Positions 26,052 to 35,900 of a stretch of DNA of 64,000 nt are shown piece by piece. This DNA comes from an uncultured Prevotella sp. (GTDB lineage Bacteria > Bacteroidota > Bacteroidia > Bacteroidales > Bacteroidaceae). A model generated the notes under the pieces. The model saw only the letters and a program-made list of their open reading frames with translations. It searched no databases and was not told the DNA's origin. A program made the position numbers and the translations under genes. Where the stretch lies: positions 62,001 to 126,000 of the forward strand of contig ONAJ01000004.1 in assembly GCA_900315775.1 (NCBI GenBank), written 5' to 3'. Each line of letters starts with the position of its first letter. The stretch's first letter is position 1.

Positions 26052-27128
26052 ATGTACGAACATCAAGGTCTTCAGGACATAATATTCATAATGCTCTATG
26101 GTGGAGCCACAATATTTGCCATCGCAGCATGTTGTTATCTGTTGTTAGCCCGTGGTGCGGCATTCTTCCCTGACATCACCCCACCGAGGTCACTCCGTCG
26201 CTGGGCGGCAGCCTTCATGGCGTCCGTTGCTCTCAGTCACGTATGGTGGGTAGTGCTGGGCATCTACTGTCTTACCGAAGACCGTTTAGTTCGTAACATT
26301 ATGGGCATCATGCTCGACAGGATTACCTTTGTGCCCCTGATAATGGCAGTACTGATACGTATGCTGCAGGACCGCAAGCGTTCTCTCATTCCCGTTGCCC
26401 TTTCTACTATTCCCTTCATCCTGTTCTCCGTCTATGGCATCATCGCTCACGATGAGAATACCGAAAACTACATTGAGGTTTATTCCGTATTCATCATTTC
26501 CACATTTATTATATATATGGTACGTGCCGTAATACAATATGGCAAGTGGTTGCGCGACAACTATGCCGACCTGGAGCATAAAGAGGTGTGGCAGAGCTTT
26601 TCCATTATGGCACTTCTCTGCATTGTCTTCGTCATCTACTGTACCAATGCAGGTCATATAGCAGTAGAATACCTTGTGCAACTGATGACTTATATCATCA
26701 TCGTCTTTGTAGTATGGCGAGTGGAAAGTTTACAAAAACTGCCGATTTCATCGGAGAAAGACGACGCTGACTACACAAACGGCAACCAAAAGTCGTTAAA
26801 TATCAAACAATTGCTTGTGCAACACTGTGAGAAGACTAAACTCTATCTGCGTCACGACCTGTCACTCAACTACCTCTGTCACGCTATTGGCACCAACCAC
26901 TATTACCTCAGTCAGTACTTTGCACAACAGGGAATCACTTACAACACCTATATCAACACCCTGCGCATAGAACATTTCATGAGTATCTATCCCACTATGC
27001 GAGCAGAATATAAAACGGCACAACAGATAGCTGAAGTGAGTGGTTTTAAGAGTTATAGCACCTTCTCGGCAGCCTTTAAACGCATAAAAGGCCAGACCTT
27101 TAAAGAATGGATTTCAACCCTTTCTTAA
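26052..27128 (+). CDS. Membrane-anchored AraC-family transcriptional regulator
   Basis: The N-terminal ~235 residues form about six hydrophobic helices (for example DIIFIMLYGGATIFAIAACC and YLVQLMTYIIIVFVVWRVE). The C-terminal ~100 residues are an AraC-type double helix-turn-helix: LSLNYLCHAIGTNHYYLSQY, then AQQIAEVSGFKSYSTFSAAF and KRIKGQTFKEW. A regulator tethered in the membrane suggests sensing of a membrane or periplasmic signal. The ATG at 26052 was chosen over a TTG at 26025 next to the terminator. No clear TAnnTTTG box is seen upstream. The target is unknown. Confidence 0.83.
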   Translation: MYEHQGLQDIIFIMLYGGATIFAIAACCYLLLARGAAFFPDITPPRSLRRWAAAFMASVALSHVWWVVLGIYCLTEDRLVRNIMGIMLDRITFVPLIMAVLIRMLQDRKRSLIPVALSTIPFILFSVYGIIAHDENTENYIEVYSVFIISTFIIYMVRAVIQYGKWLRDNYADLEHKEVWQSFSIMALLCIVFVIYCTNAGHIAVEYLVQLMTYIIIVFVVWRVESLQKLPISSEKDDADYTNGNQKSLNIKQLLVQHCEKTKLYLRHDLSLNYLCHAIGTNHYYLSQYFAQQGITYNTYINTLRIEHFMSIYPTMRAEYKTAQQIAEVSGFKSYSTFSAAFKRIKGQTFKEWISTLS

Positions 27129-27222
27129 GTCATAACTTTCAAAATCTGCAAAAAATCTTTCAAAATCTGCAAAATCTTAACATGCGATTGTTTTCTCCTT
27201 TTGAAAGAAAAAGGAAATGAAT

Positions 27223-27230
27223 TAATTTTG
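27223..27230 (+). promoter_or_regulatory. -7 box TAATTTTG, near-leaderless, for the 27239 gene
   Basis: A TAnnTTTG match only 8 bp before the ATG, so the transcript would have almost no leader. Confidence 0.55.
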
Positions 27231-27238
27231 CAGACGTT

Positions 27239-27568
27239 ATGATAGAAGAAAAGAAATACACGCCAAGGGCAGAAGAAGACTACAAGGAGTTCATGTCTCG
27301 CGTTATATCCGACCAGAAAGAAGTAGCGCCGATGCGCATTCTGGAGCAGCTTGTAGAGATTGCTGTAGCTGAGATTAAAAGTCTCACCTTTGATATTAGT
27401 GCCACATCTACAGTAAAGAGTCTTACGATATTCATTCGTCATAGAGGTCGTCAGATAGACGATCACATGATAAGAATTATGGAAGACCATACCGACAACG
27501 TTAGCTACCGTAAGGACGATGACGAATGGGTGCTCACGTTGCGTAGAGATTACCCGTCTTTCTACTAA
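27239..27568 (+). CDS. Small cytoplasmic protein of unknown function (109 aa)
   Basis: MIEEKKYTPRAEEDYKEFMS begins an alpha/beta protein without signal peptide or membrane segment. A helical first half (APMRILEQLVEIAVAEIKSL) is followed by beta-rich segments ending WVLTLRRDYPSFY. I do not recognise a family. It has its own near-leaderless promoter and overlaps the convergent GH106-DUF4450 gene by 4 bp at its stop codon. Confidence 0.65.
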   Translation: MIEEKKYTPRAEEDYKEFMSRVISDQKEVAPMRILEQLVEIAVAEIKSLTFDISATSTVKSLTIFIRHRGRQIDDHMIRIMEDHTDNVSYRKDDDEWVLTLRRDYPSFY

Positions 27569-30500
27569 GGTCTTTGTAGTGTAACAGCCATAATTCCCAT
27601 TACAACATCATTAGACAAAGTACGCAGGCAAAGACTCTTCAGTCGTTTTTTGCCGTCGAGCGGCATGTCGAGGATTACTCCTGCTCCCCCTTTAAAGAAT
27701 CGCTGTTGGTAGCCGTAGCGTTTCCCCATCGCTATGAGGTTACGACTCACCTCCGTCGTTGTAAAGTCTATGCGGTAGGGACGCGGTAGGGACGCATGAA
27801 ACTGCATGCCGTCTTCATAATAGTCCTGTTCTATAGGACACCAGTTGTGAGGATTCTGCAGCGGCAGCACCGTTGTAGTGCCGTCGGTATATTCCACCAC
27901 CACCTGTCCGTTGTCTATCCTGCTCTGCATGTGATTTGTGGAGCCCGCCATCAACAGATAGGCGTGAGTTGCCTTACCCTTCAGCGGAATTGTTACCGAG
28001 TCGGGATAGTTGTCCCACAACGAGGTATATGCTATGTTACAGCCTTCTGCCGGCGTACGGAAAGGAATGCCGAGTGATGTTCGCAGCACCCCGTCAGTTA
28101 CCTTGCTGCGCAGCACCGTGTCGTCGATGTCAGCCATCTGCTGCGGATGACACCAGTCGCCAATGCCGTGCAGAGGTATCATCAGCGTCGTTCTCTTAGG
28201 ACGCGGCGACAGATAGTCGTTCTTGAAGATGTCTGTCACATTACTATTATATATGGCGTCCAAAGCAACGGGGTCAAGACGCTCCGTCCTCACCTCGTCG
28301 AAATTGTTTCCCCACGCCCTGCCATCAATGTGTTCTGCGGTGAGCAGCGGTTTGGGAGTCTCCTGACGCTCCACGCAGTTAACAACTATTGTCTGTTTCT
28401 TTTCCGCGCTTCCCACCGTCTCCACGTAGCCGTTACCCGTGTTCTGCCGCAATACTATCTGCAGCGGTTGTGCGAAGTTCTGTTCTATTTCGTATATCTC
28501 TTTGTTGCCTTCACGACGGAAGCTGTATTTCATGTATGGCGTTTCTATCGAGGCGCTGTCCCACGCTGTCGGGAATCCCGGACGAATGACACACCTGCCG
28601 TTAAGGGCGTCAGGAACAATGCCGTACAGACCTTGTATGAAAGCACGCGAGGTGATGCCCACATTATCGGAGAAATCGCGGTACAGTTCGCCGCGAGCCT
28701 TGTCGTAGTGACTTATCTGACCTATATTGCCCGGACTTCCTCCGAAATAGGCGTTGTCCAAGATGTTTGCCTTCAGCAGCTGAAAACCCTCGTCGGCACG
28801 TCCCGCCTGGAAATACGCCAACGCCATATGCATCATCTCAGCCCCCGCCACGTTGTTTATGCTCCATTCGTATGGCTGCCAGTCGCTGGTGCTGATGAGG
28901 TGGTGCGACATCTCCATAGGAATACGCGGCATACACGAATCAACGTACTGCGTGGCGCGTATAGCCTGTTCTTCGGTACACACACCGCAGTCTATCGGAG
29001 TATATATGCTCCACAGCGCCGCATGTTCGTGTTTCCTCTTCAGTCCCATGAGGTCCTCATACTCCGCCCAGTGTCCTCTGTCGCCTATCCACAGACGTTC
29101 GTTCATCGCCTTTAGCGTCTTTTCAGCCTCATCCCTGTAGTATGTAGGGTCCTCGCCCAATATCTCCGCTATGCGTGCCGCCATACGGAGAGCCCTGTAG
29201 TTATACGCTGTGGAGTAGCTCACGGCACCACCATTATAATAAAGTGCATCCGAAGCCCATATACAACAGTAGGCATCGTAGAGTCCGTCATCGTCGGGGT
29301 CGAAGTTGCGTTTCTCCCACTGCAGATGAGCCTTGATAACAGGAAACATCTTCCTAAGGAACTCCTTGTCGGCATCATACTGGAAGTGCATCAACAGCTC
29401 GTCGATATAGTTCAGGTTCATGTCGTAGTGATGCATCACGTCCTTTCTGTCCGGATAACGACAGATATATCCGTTGGAGTACATCTGCGTGCCCCACTTC
29501 TTTTGTTCACGGGAATACAGTTTCTCGGGGTCCGACGTAGGATTAGGAATCGTAGGAGGCACGTCGGTCACCTGACTCTTTGCATAGGCGGAGAAGTGTG
29601 AGAGGGCACGTTCCGGCATTCCGAGCACATCACCGAGATACCCTGCGCGCCAGCCGTTGAGCTGCATACGCCACGCCACAGCACCGTGAAGCCACACCTT
29701 CCCGTCCCAGGCACCGTCGGCAGCAGCCATCAGCGCACCACCCATAGCGTTGATATAGGTGTCGGGAGTCTTAAATACTATGTTGTTTGCCAGCCACTCA
29801 TGATGCTTCAGCGCATTATCGAAAGTCACTTTGTCGGCAACACCCTCCAGCGTCACATATGTGGGGACTTCACCCAGACGCCACTCAAAGTCAGCAAGTG
29901 GAGCTTTGTCGGGTGCCGGTTCAAAATTATCGGTTTCATCGGCATTCATGTCGCCGCTACGTTTAAATTTCGGGTTCTTTATGTCGCACACCACCATCTC
30001 CACCTTCGCGTCCTGCGGCATGCCCTTCGGTTCAAAGCACCATACTGCCGACTCCCTATCGTGCTGTGCCAGAGCGGTTATCGTCAGTACACCCTTTCCC
30101 CAGGAGTCGTCAGTAAGTTTATAGACTCGCTTTCCAGCATTATAACGAGCCTCAGCGTGTGTCGTCTGCTCCAGAGGTATTGATTTCCCGTTTGCTGTCA
30201 GTATAAAACGAATGTTCCTATGACCTTTCTTTCTATACACCGCGAATATGGGACGGTCGCTCGTCTCAAGTCGGAACTCCGTATAGCCGCCATACAGCGC
30301 CCTGTTGTAGCGGTGGTCACCATCCTGACACACTATGTCTTTCCCGTCAGGATAATAACGCATCTCTCGCATCTCTCTCTCCTCTCTCCTCTCATTCCCG
30401 AGCTCCGCTCGCCTACCCGTAGCCTTTCCTCTCTCCTCTATCAACCTAACCTGCGACGCCAATCCGCTCGGAACAGGAGTCCAATGAGCGTAGTTCGTTT

Positions 30501-32940
30501 TCTTATAGTTTATATCAACTACATTTATCTCCTTCATCTTGCGCCATTCAACACCTCGTCTGTCAAGGTCAGCGATGCGATTTGCCGGAAGATTTGTCAC
30601 TTCTATGCGTAGTGTATTCTCTCCGCTCTTCAGTGTGTTACGACAGTCAAGGACATAGGGAACAGCCCACGCACAGCCGATGAAATCGCCATTTATGTAC
30701 ACCCGTGCCGACTCTCGCACGTCACCGAGGTCTATCGACCAGTGCTTTGCCGCCTGTTCCGCTGTCAGCGTGAATGTCGTGGTATAAACTCCCGTTCCCA
30801 TCGTTACCGCTGCCTCCGGACTCAGCGTTTCCCACGTTTGGAATGAGTCAAGACGGAAAGTCTTGTCCACTCTTGGCATTTCGTCGATGAAATGAAGAGT
30901 AATTGGGGATGTTGGAAGGTTGATGGTGGAGGGTTGAAGGTTACATTTCTCTCTCCTCTCATTCCCGAGCTCCGCTCGCCTACCCGTAGCCTTTCCTCTC
31001 TCCTCTCTCCTCTCTTTCTTCTCCTCTCTCCTCTCTAAAGCTAACACCCTACTCTCTCCTGAGCGGAGGGAGAAGAGGACGTTGCCGTTATGTACCTCTG
31101 CCGGCGTAATGTCTCCCGACATAGGGTCGTACCACGTAGCTTGTCCGAATGGCACCGCCAGCGGAATTTCCTTGCAGACGTCGTTTGGTGTCAGATTGGC
31201 TATAAAATAGTGGTAGCCGTCGTTGTCCTTACGACGTATAGCACGGAGTCCAAGTTCTGTCCTCATCGCCTCGCTCTTAGCATAACGAGCCATAAGGTGT
31301 TCGTCGATGCCGTGTATGATTAGAGGAGAGAGGAGTGAGGAGAGAGGAGAGAGATTACTATCTATTGTCGTGCCTTCGGGTATTATAAGTGCTTTGTAGC
31401 GTGTGCCGCCCTCGGTAACGAGCATTCCGTCCTCTATGCGCACCTTTGCCAGTTGGCGGTCGCTGATGTAGTCGCAGTCGTAGCCCAGACTGTCTATGGC
31501 AAGTATGGTACGTATGAATTCAGGAGCTTTCTCGTTCATGCTGTGGATGTCGAACATCATCAGCAAGTCGTCGCCGAGGACGTGTTTCTTTCCCTTGCGG
31601 GGTATTCGTTTGCGCCACATATCGCGGACGGGCAGATAGACGAGGAAGTCGTTGTCGGGCTGTCCGAGTTGCAGGAACGACTGACACCTCTCGATGTACT
31701 GCATAAGGAAGGGAGCGTCGCGCCAGATGCTGTTCGTAGGACTCATATCAACCGAAGCATAGAATTTCCATCCTGGCCACGGGTTGTCCTTGGGAGAGTA
31801 GCAGGAGCCGTGAAAGAACACGTGGTTAACACCACAGGTGAACATCAGGTCGAGGTCTGGTTTCATCTGCGACAGCGACGTACGGAAATGCTCTGTCAAC
31901 CAGGTGAATGTCTCGCTGCTGGCAAAGGGTTTTCCCATCACGTGGGCTGCCGAAGAGGCATATTTCAACATTGATACGTCGCTGTAGTTTTTCTTCGTCA
32001 TCCCCGAGTCTGTACGCAGTCCTTTGATGCCGAAGTCAGAGAGTCCGAAACCCTCTGTTTCCGGTATGTCAACAACACCGTAGAGGTCGAGGAGATTTGC
32101 CGGCGAGCCGTGTGCCTGACTGCGTACCTGCACCCCGTGACTATGCGCCCACGCCGTCCATTGCAGTGTGAAGTTCTCGTAGAGCAGGTCCGACAGCGTC
32201 TCACGGTAGTCTGCCAACACCTTATTGCCGTCATCCACCACTCCGAGGAGTTCCGGCAGGTGGTCGCGCAGGTCGTAGCCGCGTCGTTTCTTGAATTCGT
32301 CGAAGAGTGTCGGTGTCCAGTTTGCCCCATACACCTCGTAGCTGTCGTTGAAGAAGGTATGCGGCCACGCTACCTCCGACGTGCTGAAGGCGCTGTCGAA
32401 GCGTTCCAGATAGTGGTGCACAGCGGTGCTGTCGAAGTGGTCTATCACCCACCCCTCGCCACCAGGAGCAGCACGTTTCACCTTCTGGCGGGTGCGGTCT
32501 ATATCTATGGTATAAACTGGGGAACCGTTTATCACGGTATCTTTGAAGACTGCCTTACACGCCGCCTCTTCCAGCGGTACGTTAGGACCGCCGAAGGGCC
32601 ATCCCGTACCGCAGTTCATATCCACCTCAATTCCCAATGGTCGTGCTATCTCTTCCACGTCCTTCAGCGCCTGCATCCACGGTGAGGTAAGGAACGACAG
32701 CTCGTTCTTCTCGTTGCCCTGCACTCCGTAGAGCGGCGTTATCTCCACAGCGCCGATGCCTGCTTTGGCATACTCCGTGAGGTTCCACTCCAAGCCCTTA
32801 CGATCTACTGCGGAGCCCAGCCACCACCATCGTGTGCCCGCCTTAGCCTCAGGTCGCGGTGTGGGCCACGTCTGTGAATTGACAACTACAAGTTGACAAC
32901 TGACAAGTAATAACAACAACAGGCGCTTAAAGCAAATCAT
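27565..32940 (-). CDS. GH106 alpha-L-rhamnosidase fused to a DUF4450-type protein (1791 aa)
   Basis: Signal peptide MICFKRLLLLLLVSCQ; LVSC could be a lipobox. Residues ~25-830 match GH106: TRWWWLGSAVDRKGLEWNL, FNDSYEVYGANWTP, SQAHGSPANLLDLYGVVDIP and SETFTWL, then a jelly-roll domain with RVYINGDFIGCAW. Residues ~860-1791 begin YPDGKDIVCQDGDHRYNRA and match, as I recall, Bacteroidetes DUF4450 proteins: a beta domain, an (alpha/alpha)6-like domain around SNGYICRYPDRKDVMHHYDM, and a C-terminal beta domain. The joint at residues 834-853 is a polypurine repeat, also present at 645-664. Probably removes rhamnose from pectin side chains. It is second in an operon, 26 bp after GH2-GH105. Confidence 0.83.
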   Translation of the reverse strand: MICFKRLLLLLLVSCQLVVVNSQTWPTPRPEAKAGTRWWWLGSAVDRKGLEWNLTEYAKAGIGAVEITPLYGVQGNEKNELSFLTSPWMQALKDVEEIARPLGIEVDMNCGTGWPFGGPNVPLEEAACKAVFKDTVINGSPVYTIDIDRTRQKVKRAAPGGEGWVIDHFDSTAVHHYLERFDSAFSTSEVAWPHTFFNDSYEVYGANWTPTLFDEFKKRRGYDLRDHLPELLGVVDDGNKVLADYRETLSDLLYENFTLQWTAWAHSHGVQVRSQAHGSPANLLDLYGVVDIPETEGFGLSDFGIKGLRTDSGMTKKNYSDVSMLKYASSAAHVMGKPFASSETFTWLTEHFRTSLSQMKPDLDLMFTCGVNHVFFHGSCYSPKDNPWPGWKFYASVDMSPTNSIWRDAPFLMQYIERCQSFLQLGQPDNDFLVYLPVRDMWRKRIPRKGKKHVLGDDLLMMFDIHSMNEKAPEFIRTILAIDSLGYDCDYISDRQLAKVRIEDGMLVTEGGTRYKALIIPEGTTIDSNLSPLSSLLSPLIIHGIDEHLMARYAKSEAMRTELGLRAIRRKDNDGYHYFIANLTPNDVCKEIPLAVPFGQATWYDPMSGDITPAEVHNGNVLFSLRSGESRVLALERREEKKERREERGKATGRRAELGNERREKCNLQPSTINLPTSPITLHFIDEMPRVDKTFRLDSFQTWETLSPEAAVTMGTGVYTTTFTLTAEQAAKHWSIDLGDVRESARVYINGDFIGCAWAVPYVLDCRNTLKSGENTLRIEVTNLPANRIADLDRRGVEWRKMKEINVVDINYKKTNYAHWTPVPSGLASQVRLIEERGKATGRRAELGNERREEREMREMRYYPDGKDIVCQDGDHRYNRALYGGYTEFRLETSDRPIFAVYRKKGHRNIRFILTANGKSIPLEQTTHAEARYNAGKRVYKLTDDSWGKGVLTITALAQHDRESAVWCFEPKGMPQDAKVEMVVCDIKNPKFKRSGDMNADETDNFEPAPDKAPLADFEWRLGEVPTYVTLEGVADKVTFDNALKHHEWLANNIVFKTPDTYINAMGGALMAAADGAWDGKVWLHGAVAWRMQLNGWRAGYLGDVLGMPERALSHFSAYAKSQVTDVPPTIPNPTSDPEKLYSREQKKWGTQMYSNGYICRYPDRKDVMHHYDMNLNYIDELLMHFQYDADKEFLRKMFPVIKAHLQWEKRNFDPDDDGLYDAYCCIWASDALYYNGGAVSYSTAYNYRALRMAARIAEILGEDPTYYRDEAEKTLKAMNERLWIGDRGHWAEYEDLMGLKRKHEHAALWSIYTPIDCGVCTEEQAIRATQYVDSCMPRIPMEMSHHLISTSDWQPYEWSINNVAGAEMMHMALAYFQAGRADEGFQLLKANILDNAYFGGSPGNIGQISHYDKARGELYRDFSDNVGITSRAFIQGLYGIVPDALNGRCVIRPGFPTAWDSASIETPYMKYSFRREGNKEIYEIEQNFAQPLQIVLRQNTGNGYVETVGSAEKKQTIVVNCVERQETPKPLLTAEHIDGRAWGNNFDEVRTERLDPVALDAIYNSNVTDIFKNDYLSPRPKRTTLMIPLHGIGDWCHPQQMADIDDTVLRSKVTDGVLRTSLGIPFRTPAEGCNIAYTSLWDNYPDSVTIPLKGKATHAYLLMAGSTNHMQSRIDNGQVVVEYTDGTTTVLPLQNPHNWCPIEQDYYEDGMQFHASLPRPYRIDFTTTEVSRNLIAMGKRYGYQQRFFKGGAGVILDMPLDGKKRLKSLCLRTLSNDVVMGIMAVTLQRP
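30384..30439. repeat. 56-bp direct repeat copy 1, at the GH106/DUF4450 joint
   Basis: Identical over 56 bp to 30951-31006: CTCTCCTCTC arms flank a unique core ATTCCCGAGCTCCGCTCGCC. Read in frame it encodes a charged linker containing KATGRRAELGNERRE. Confidence 0.85.
30951..31006. repeat. 56-bp direct repeat copy 2, inside GH106
   Basis: An identical copy of 30384-30439, also in frame. CTCTCCTCT tracts extend on to about 31035. Confidence 0.85.
31321..31355. repeat. GAGGAGAGAG polypurine tract in GH106
   Basis: Tandem AGGAGAG units (plus strand), read on the coding strand as an Ser/Leu/Pro-rich segment LSPLSSLLSPL. It lies between conserved blocks of GH106. Confidence 0.6.
32876..32907. repeat. 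TTGACAACT short repeat in the signal-peptide codons
   Basis: AATTGACAACTACAAGTTG and following units fill codons ~12-21 of the GH106 fusion, that is, part of the signal peptide (LVSCQLVVVN). Confidence 0.55.
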
Positions 32941-32978
32941 AACTCTAAACTCTCAACTCTAAACTCTCAACTCTCAAT
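32941..32978. repeat. AACTCTCAACTCTAAA short repeat between the two hydrolase genes
   Basis: The whole 26-bp gap and the last codons and stop of the upstream gene (ending RLIES) are made of this tandem unit, so the repeat supplies the stop codon. Confidence 0.7.
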
Positions 32979-35900
32979 TAACCTGAAGTATTCCGTAGCT
33001 CCGAGCAGGAAACATCCGGTGCCGTAATCCTCGAAGTCGGGAACGCTGGTTAGGGTGACAGGCTGTCCTGCCGACGGGTCCTTTCCGGTACCTTGATTCC
33101 AAGCCAAGAAACCATTCTCGTGAACACAACTCTCCAGCGCCTCCCACGCCTTGTCGCAGGCGGGACGGTACTTCTTCTCCTTGAGTAGTCCGTGACGTAT
33201 TCCCCACGACATGCCGTAGAGGAACAGTGCCGTACCGGTCATCTCGGGACCCGGGTATTCCGCGTCAGACAACAGACTGGCACGCCAGAAGCCGTCTCCA
33301 TACTGACACTTCAGGAGTGCCTCACTCATAAGTAGGAAGTCGTTCTTCAGCAGTTTGTACTCCTTGCTGTCGGGCGACAGCAGTTCCATAGAGCGCACCA
33401 AGGCGGCATATACCCATCCGTTGCCGCGACTCCAATAGCAGTTCTTTCCGTCCTTCTCCTTGTATGGCGACACATAGTCCTTATCGCGCCACCACAGTCC
33501 TTCCTTCACGTTGAAACAGCCGCCGCCACAGGAGTCGCGCGTCCATTCGTAGCAGCGCATAGCATAGTCCAGATACTTCCGTTCCTTGGTGGCGGCATAC
33601 ATCTTTACATATACCGGCATAGCCATTTGGATAGCGTCAATCCACGTCCAGTAGTCTGTTCGTCCCGACGCCATCTGCCGTTCGAGGTTCTCCTTCGTGG
33701 GTTCCAGCGTTCCGTTTCCTGTCAACAGGCGGTATTCTATGTATGTCTGTTCGCAGCACTGGTCGTCGGCATGTGTCGTCGTCACGCCGTTTCGCGGTGT
33801 CCACTTATGGTAGTCCGCCCACTGCTGCGTGTAGTCTAAGTAACGCTGCTGCGGGTCGATAGCGTTGAGCGCCATCAGTCCTTCGTAATATACGGCACGT
33901 GTCCACAGGCTGCTCGGACGTTTCTTGTTGCGTACGAAGGTGTCTTCCGTTGGGTCGCTGTATTTCTGCATGAAGTAATCGTTGGTCTTGCGTGCCGTCT
34001 CCAAGACGCCCAACTTCCAGCTTTCCCCTTGCGCCTTGCTCCTTGTTGCTAACTCCGTAACCACAGAGCCCAAGGACTTCGACGATGTTGTCAACGTAAC
34101 CTTCGAGGGTGTCGTACCGGCACGCAGGATAACCATTGCCGCCCCTTGCCACAGACGACGGTGGTCCGTAGCATTCAACTCTTCACTGCTGATGTCGCCG
34201 TTGGTTACCGCAACAATCCGGGCGTCGCCCTCCACACGGAACGACAGCTCGTCGGTGCAGCTGAGCACCCTACGTCCCTCGGAGTCAACAGCATAGATGC
34301 GCAGGTGTTGCAGGTCGGTGCCGTCGGACTGCCAAGAGTTGTTGTCGTACTCCACCTTCAGTCTCACCGCCGGTCCTGTCGTTTCAAGGGAATGACGCGC
34401 TACCGCCCTGCCCTTTCGGTATGCTACAGCCTCTATCTTGCCCTGTTCGTAAGTTACGTCGTCCCAGCATATCTGGTTGCGCTGCTTTGCGTCGGTGGGG
34501 TTCTCACGACGTCCTAAGCTCCTGCCGTTGAGCAACAGCTCCACCTCGTCGGCATTGGTATATACTACAATATCTGCCGTTGAGCCCTCGGTGCGGTTCC
34601 ACTGTTCCGACAGGTCCTCGGAACCCGTCACAACACCATTCCACAGCATATCTCTCTCCTCTCTCCTCTCTCCTCTCTCCTCTCTTACCATCACACGCAC
34701 TACGGGCTCTTCGCAGAACAGTGACTTCATGAGATACGCCTTCGGTTTCGGCTCCAACGAGATGTCGAAGACGCCCTGTGCCCACCCCTTGGCTGGCCAT
34801 CCTTGCGACTCGCCAAGATAGTCTATGGCACCCCAGTATGCCAGTCCTATGACGCTGTCGAGGTCCATTCCGAAGTAGTTCTGACCCATATCCTTCGTTG
34901 ACGCCTCGCTCTGGTAGAACGTCATCCACGGGTAGCGTCGTCCGTCGCCGGGGAAATACATGTACCTATAGTTATATGCCTGAACGTCGGTTTGCAGCGC
35001 GAGGTCACAGGGTATGGAGTCGGTCTGCCAGTTACGATAGCGCGGATGCATAGCCACCGTAACCTTTCGGGTGGAGTCATAGCGTTCGAGCACCGCACGC
35101 ATCATCTTGTAACACGTAACACCGAAGTCGCCAAAGGGCTGACGCGCCTCTTGCTGCAACTCGTTGCCAAGACTCCACAGCACCACCGACGGCGAGTTTC
35201 TGTCGCGCTTGATGAACTCGGTAAGGTCCTGTGCCCAGTGGTTCATAAATGGTACGCGACCACCGGAGTGCGTGTCGGTCCACTTGTCGTAGAGCTCGTC
35301 AACGACGAGTATGCCGTGCTTGTCGCAAAGACGTATGAAATCGCGACTGTAGGGGTTGTGCGAGGTGCGTATGTGGTTCACCCCGAAGCGCTTCAGCAAC
35401 CGCAGACGCTTCTCTATGGCGCGCGGATAGGCTGCGGCACCCAAGGCGCCCAAAGTATGGTGGTTGGCAATGCCTTTTAACAGCACTTTCTTGCCGTTGA
35501 GCTTCAGTCCGAAGGCGGGTCCGAACTCTATGGTGCGGATGCCGAACTCCTCCTCTACCTCGTCGGCAACGCTGCCGTCTTCACGCATCAGCGTCACCAC
35601 AGCCTTGTATAGTTGCGGATGGTCTGTGTCCCACAGCTTCGGGTTACTCACCTCAGCCTCTGTCAACACCGCCTCCATAGTCCGCGAGGGGGTTATGCGC
35701 TGACGGGTGTCGGTATGTTCATAGACGAGTTCCCCGTTAGGGTCATAGAGTTTTAGACCTATCTTCACCGTTTTCGACTTCGTGCGGTTTGTCAACTCCG
35801 CCGTAACACTGACAAAATGGTTCTCTCGCGTGGTGATACGCAGCGGATGGCGCTCCAGGAAGAGGTCGTCTGACGTGGTTACAAGACTGACATTACGAAA

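Noticed and set aside
28147..29115. 322-codon open frame opposite the GH106-DUF4450 gene
   Set aside because: Shadow of a strongly supported gene, with no promoter box or family resemblance.
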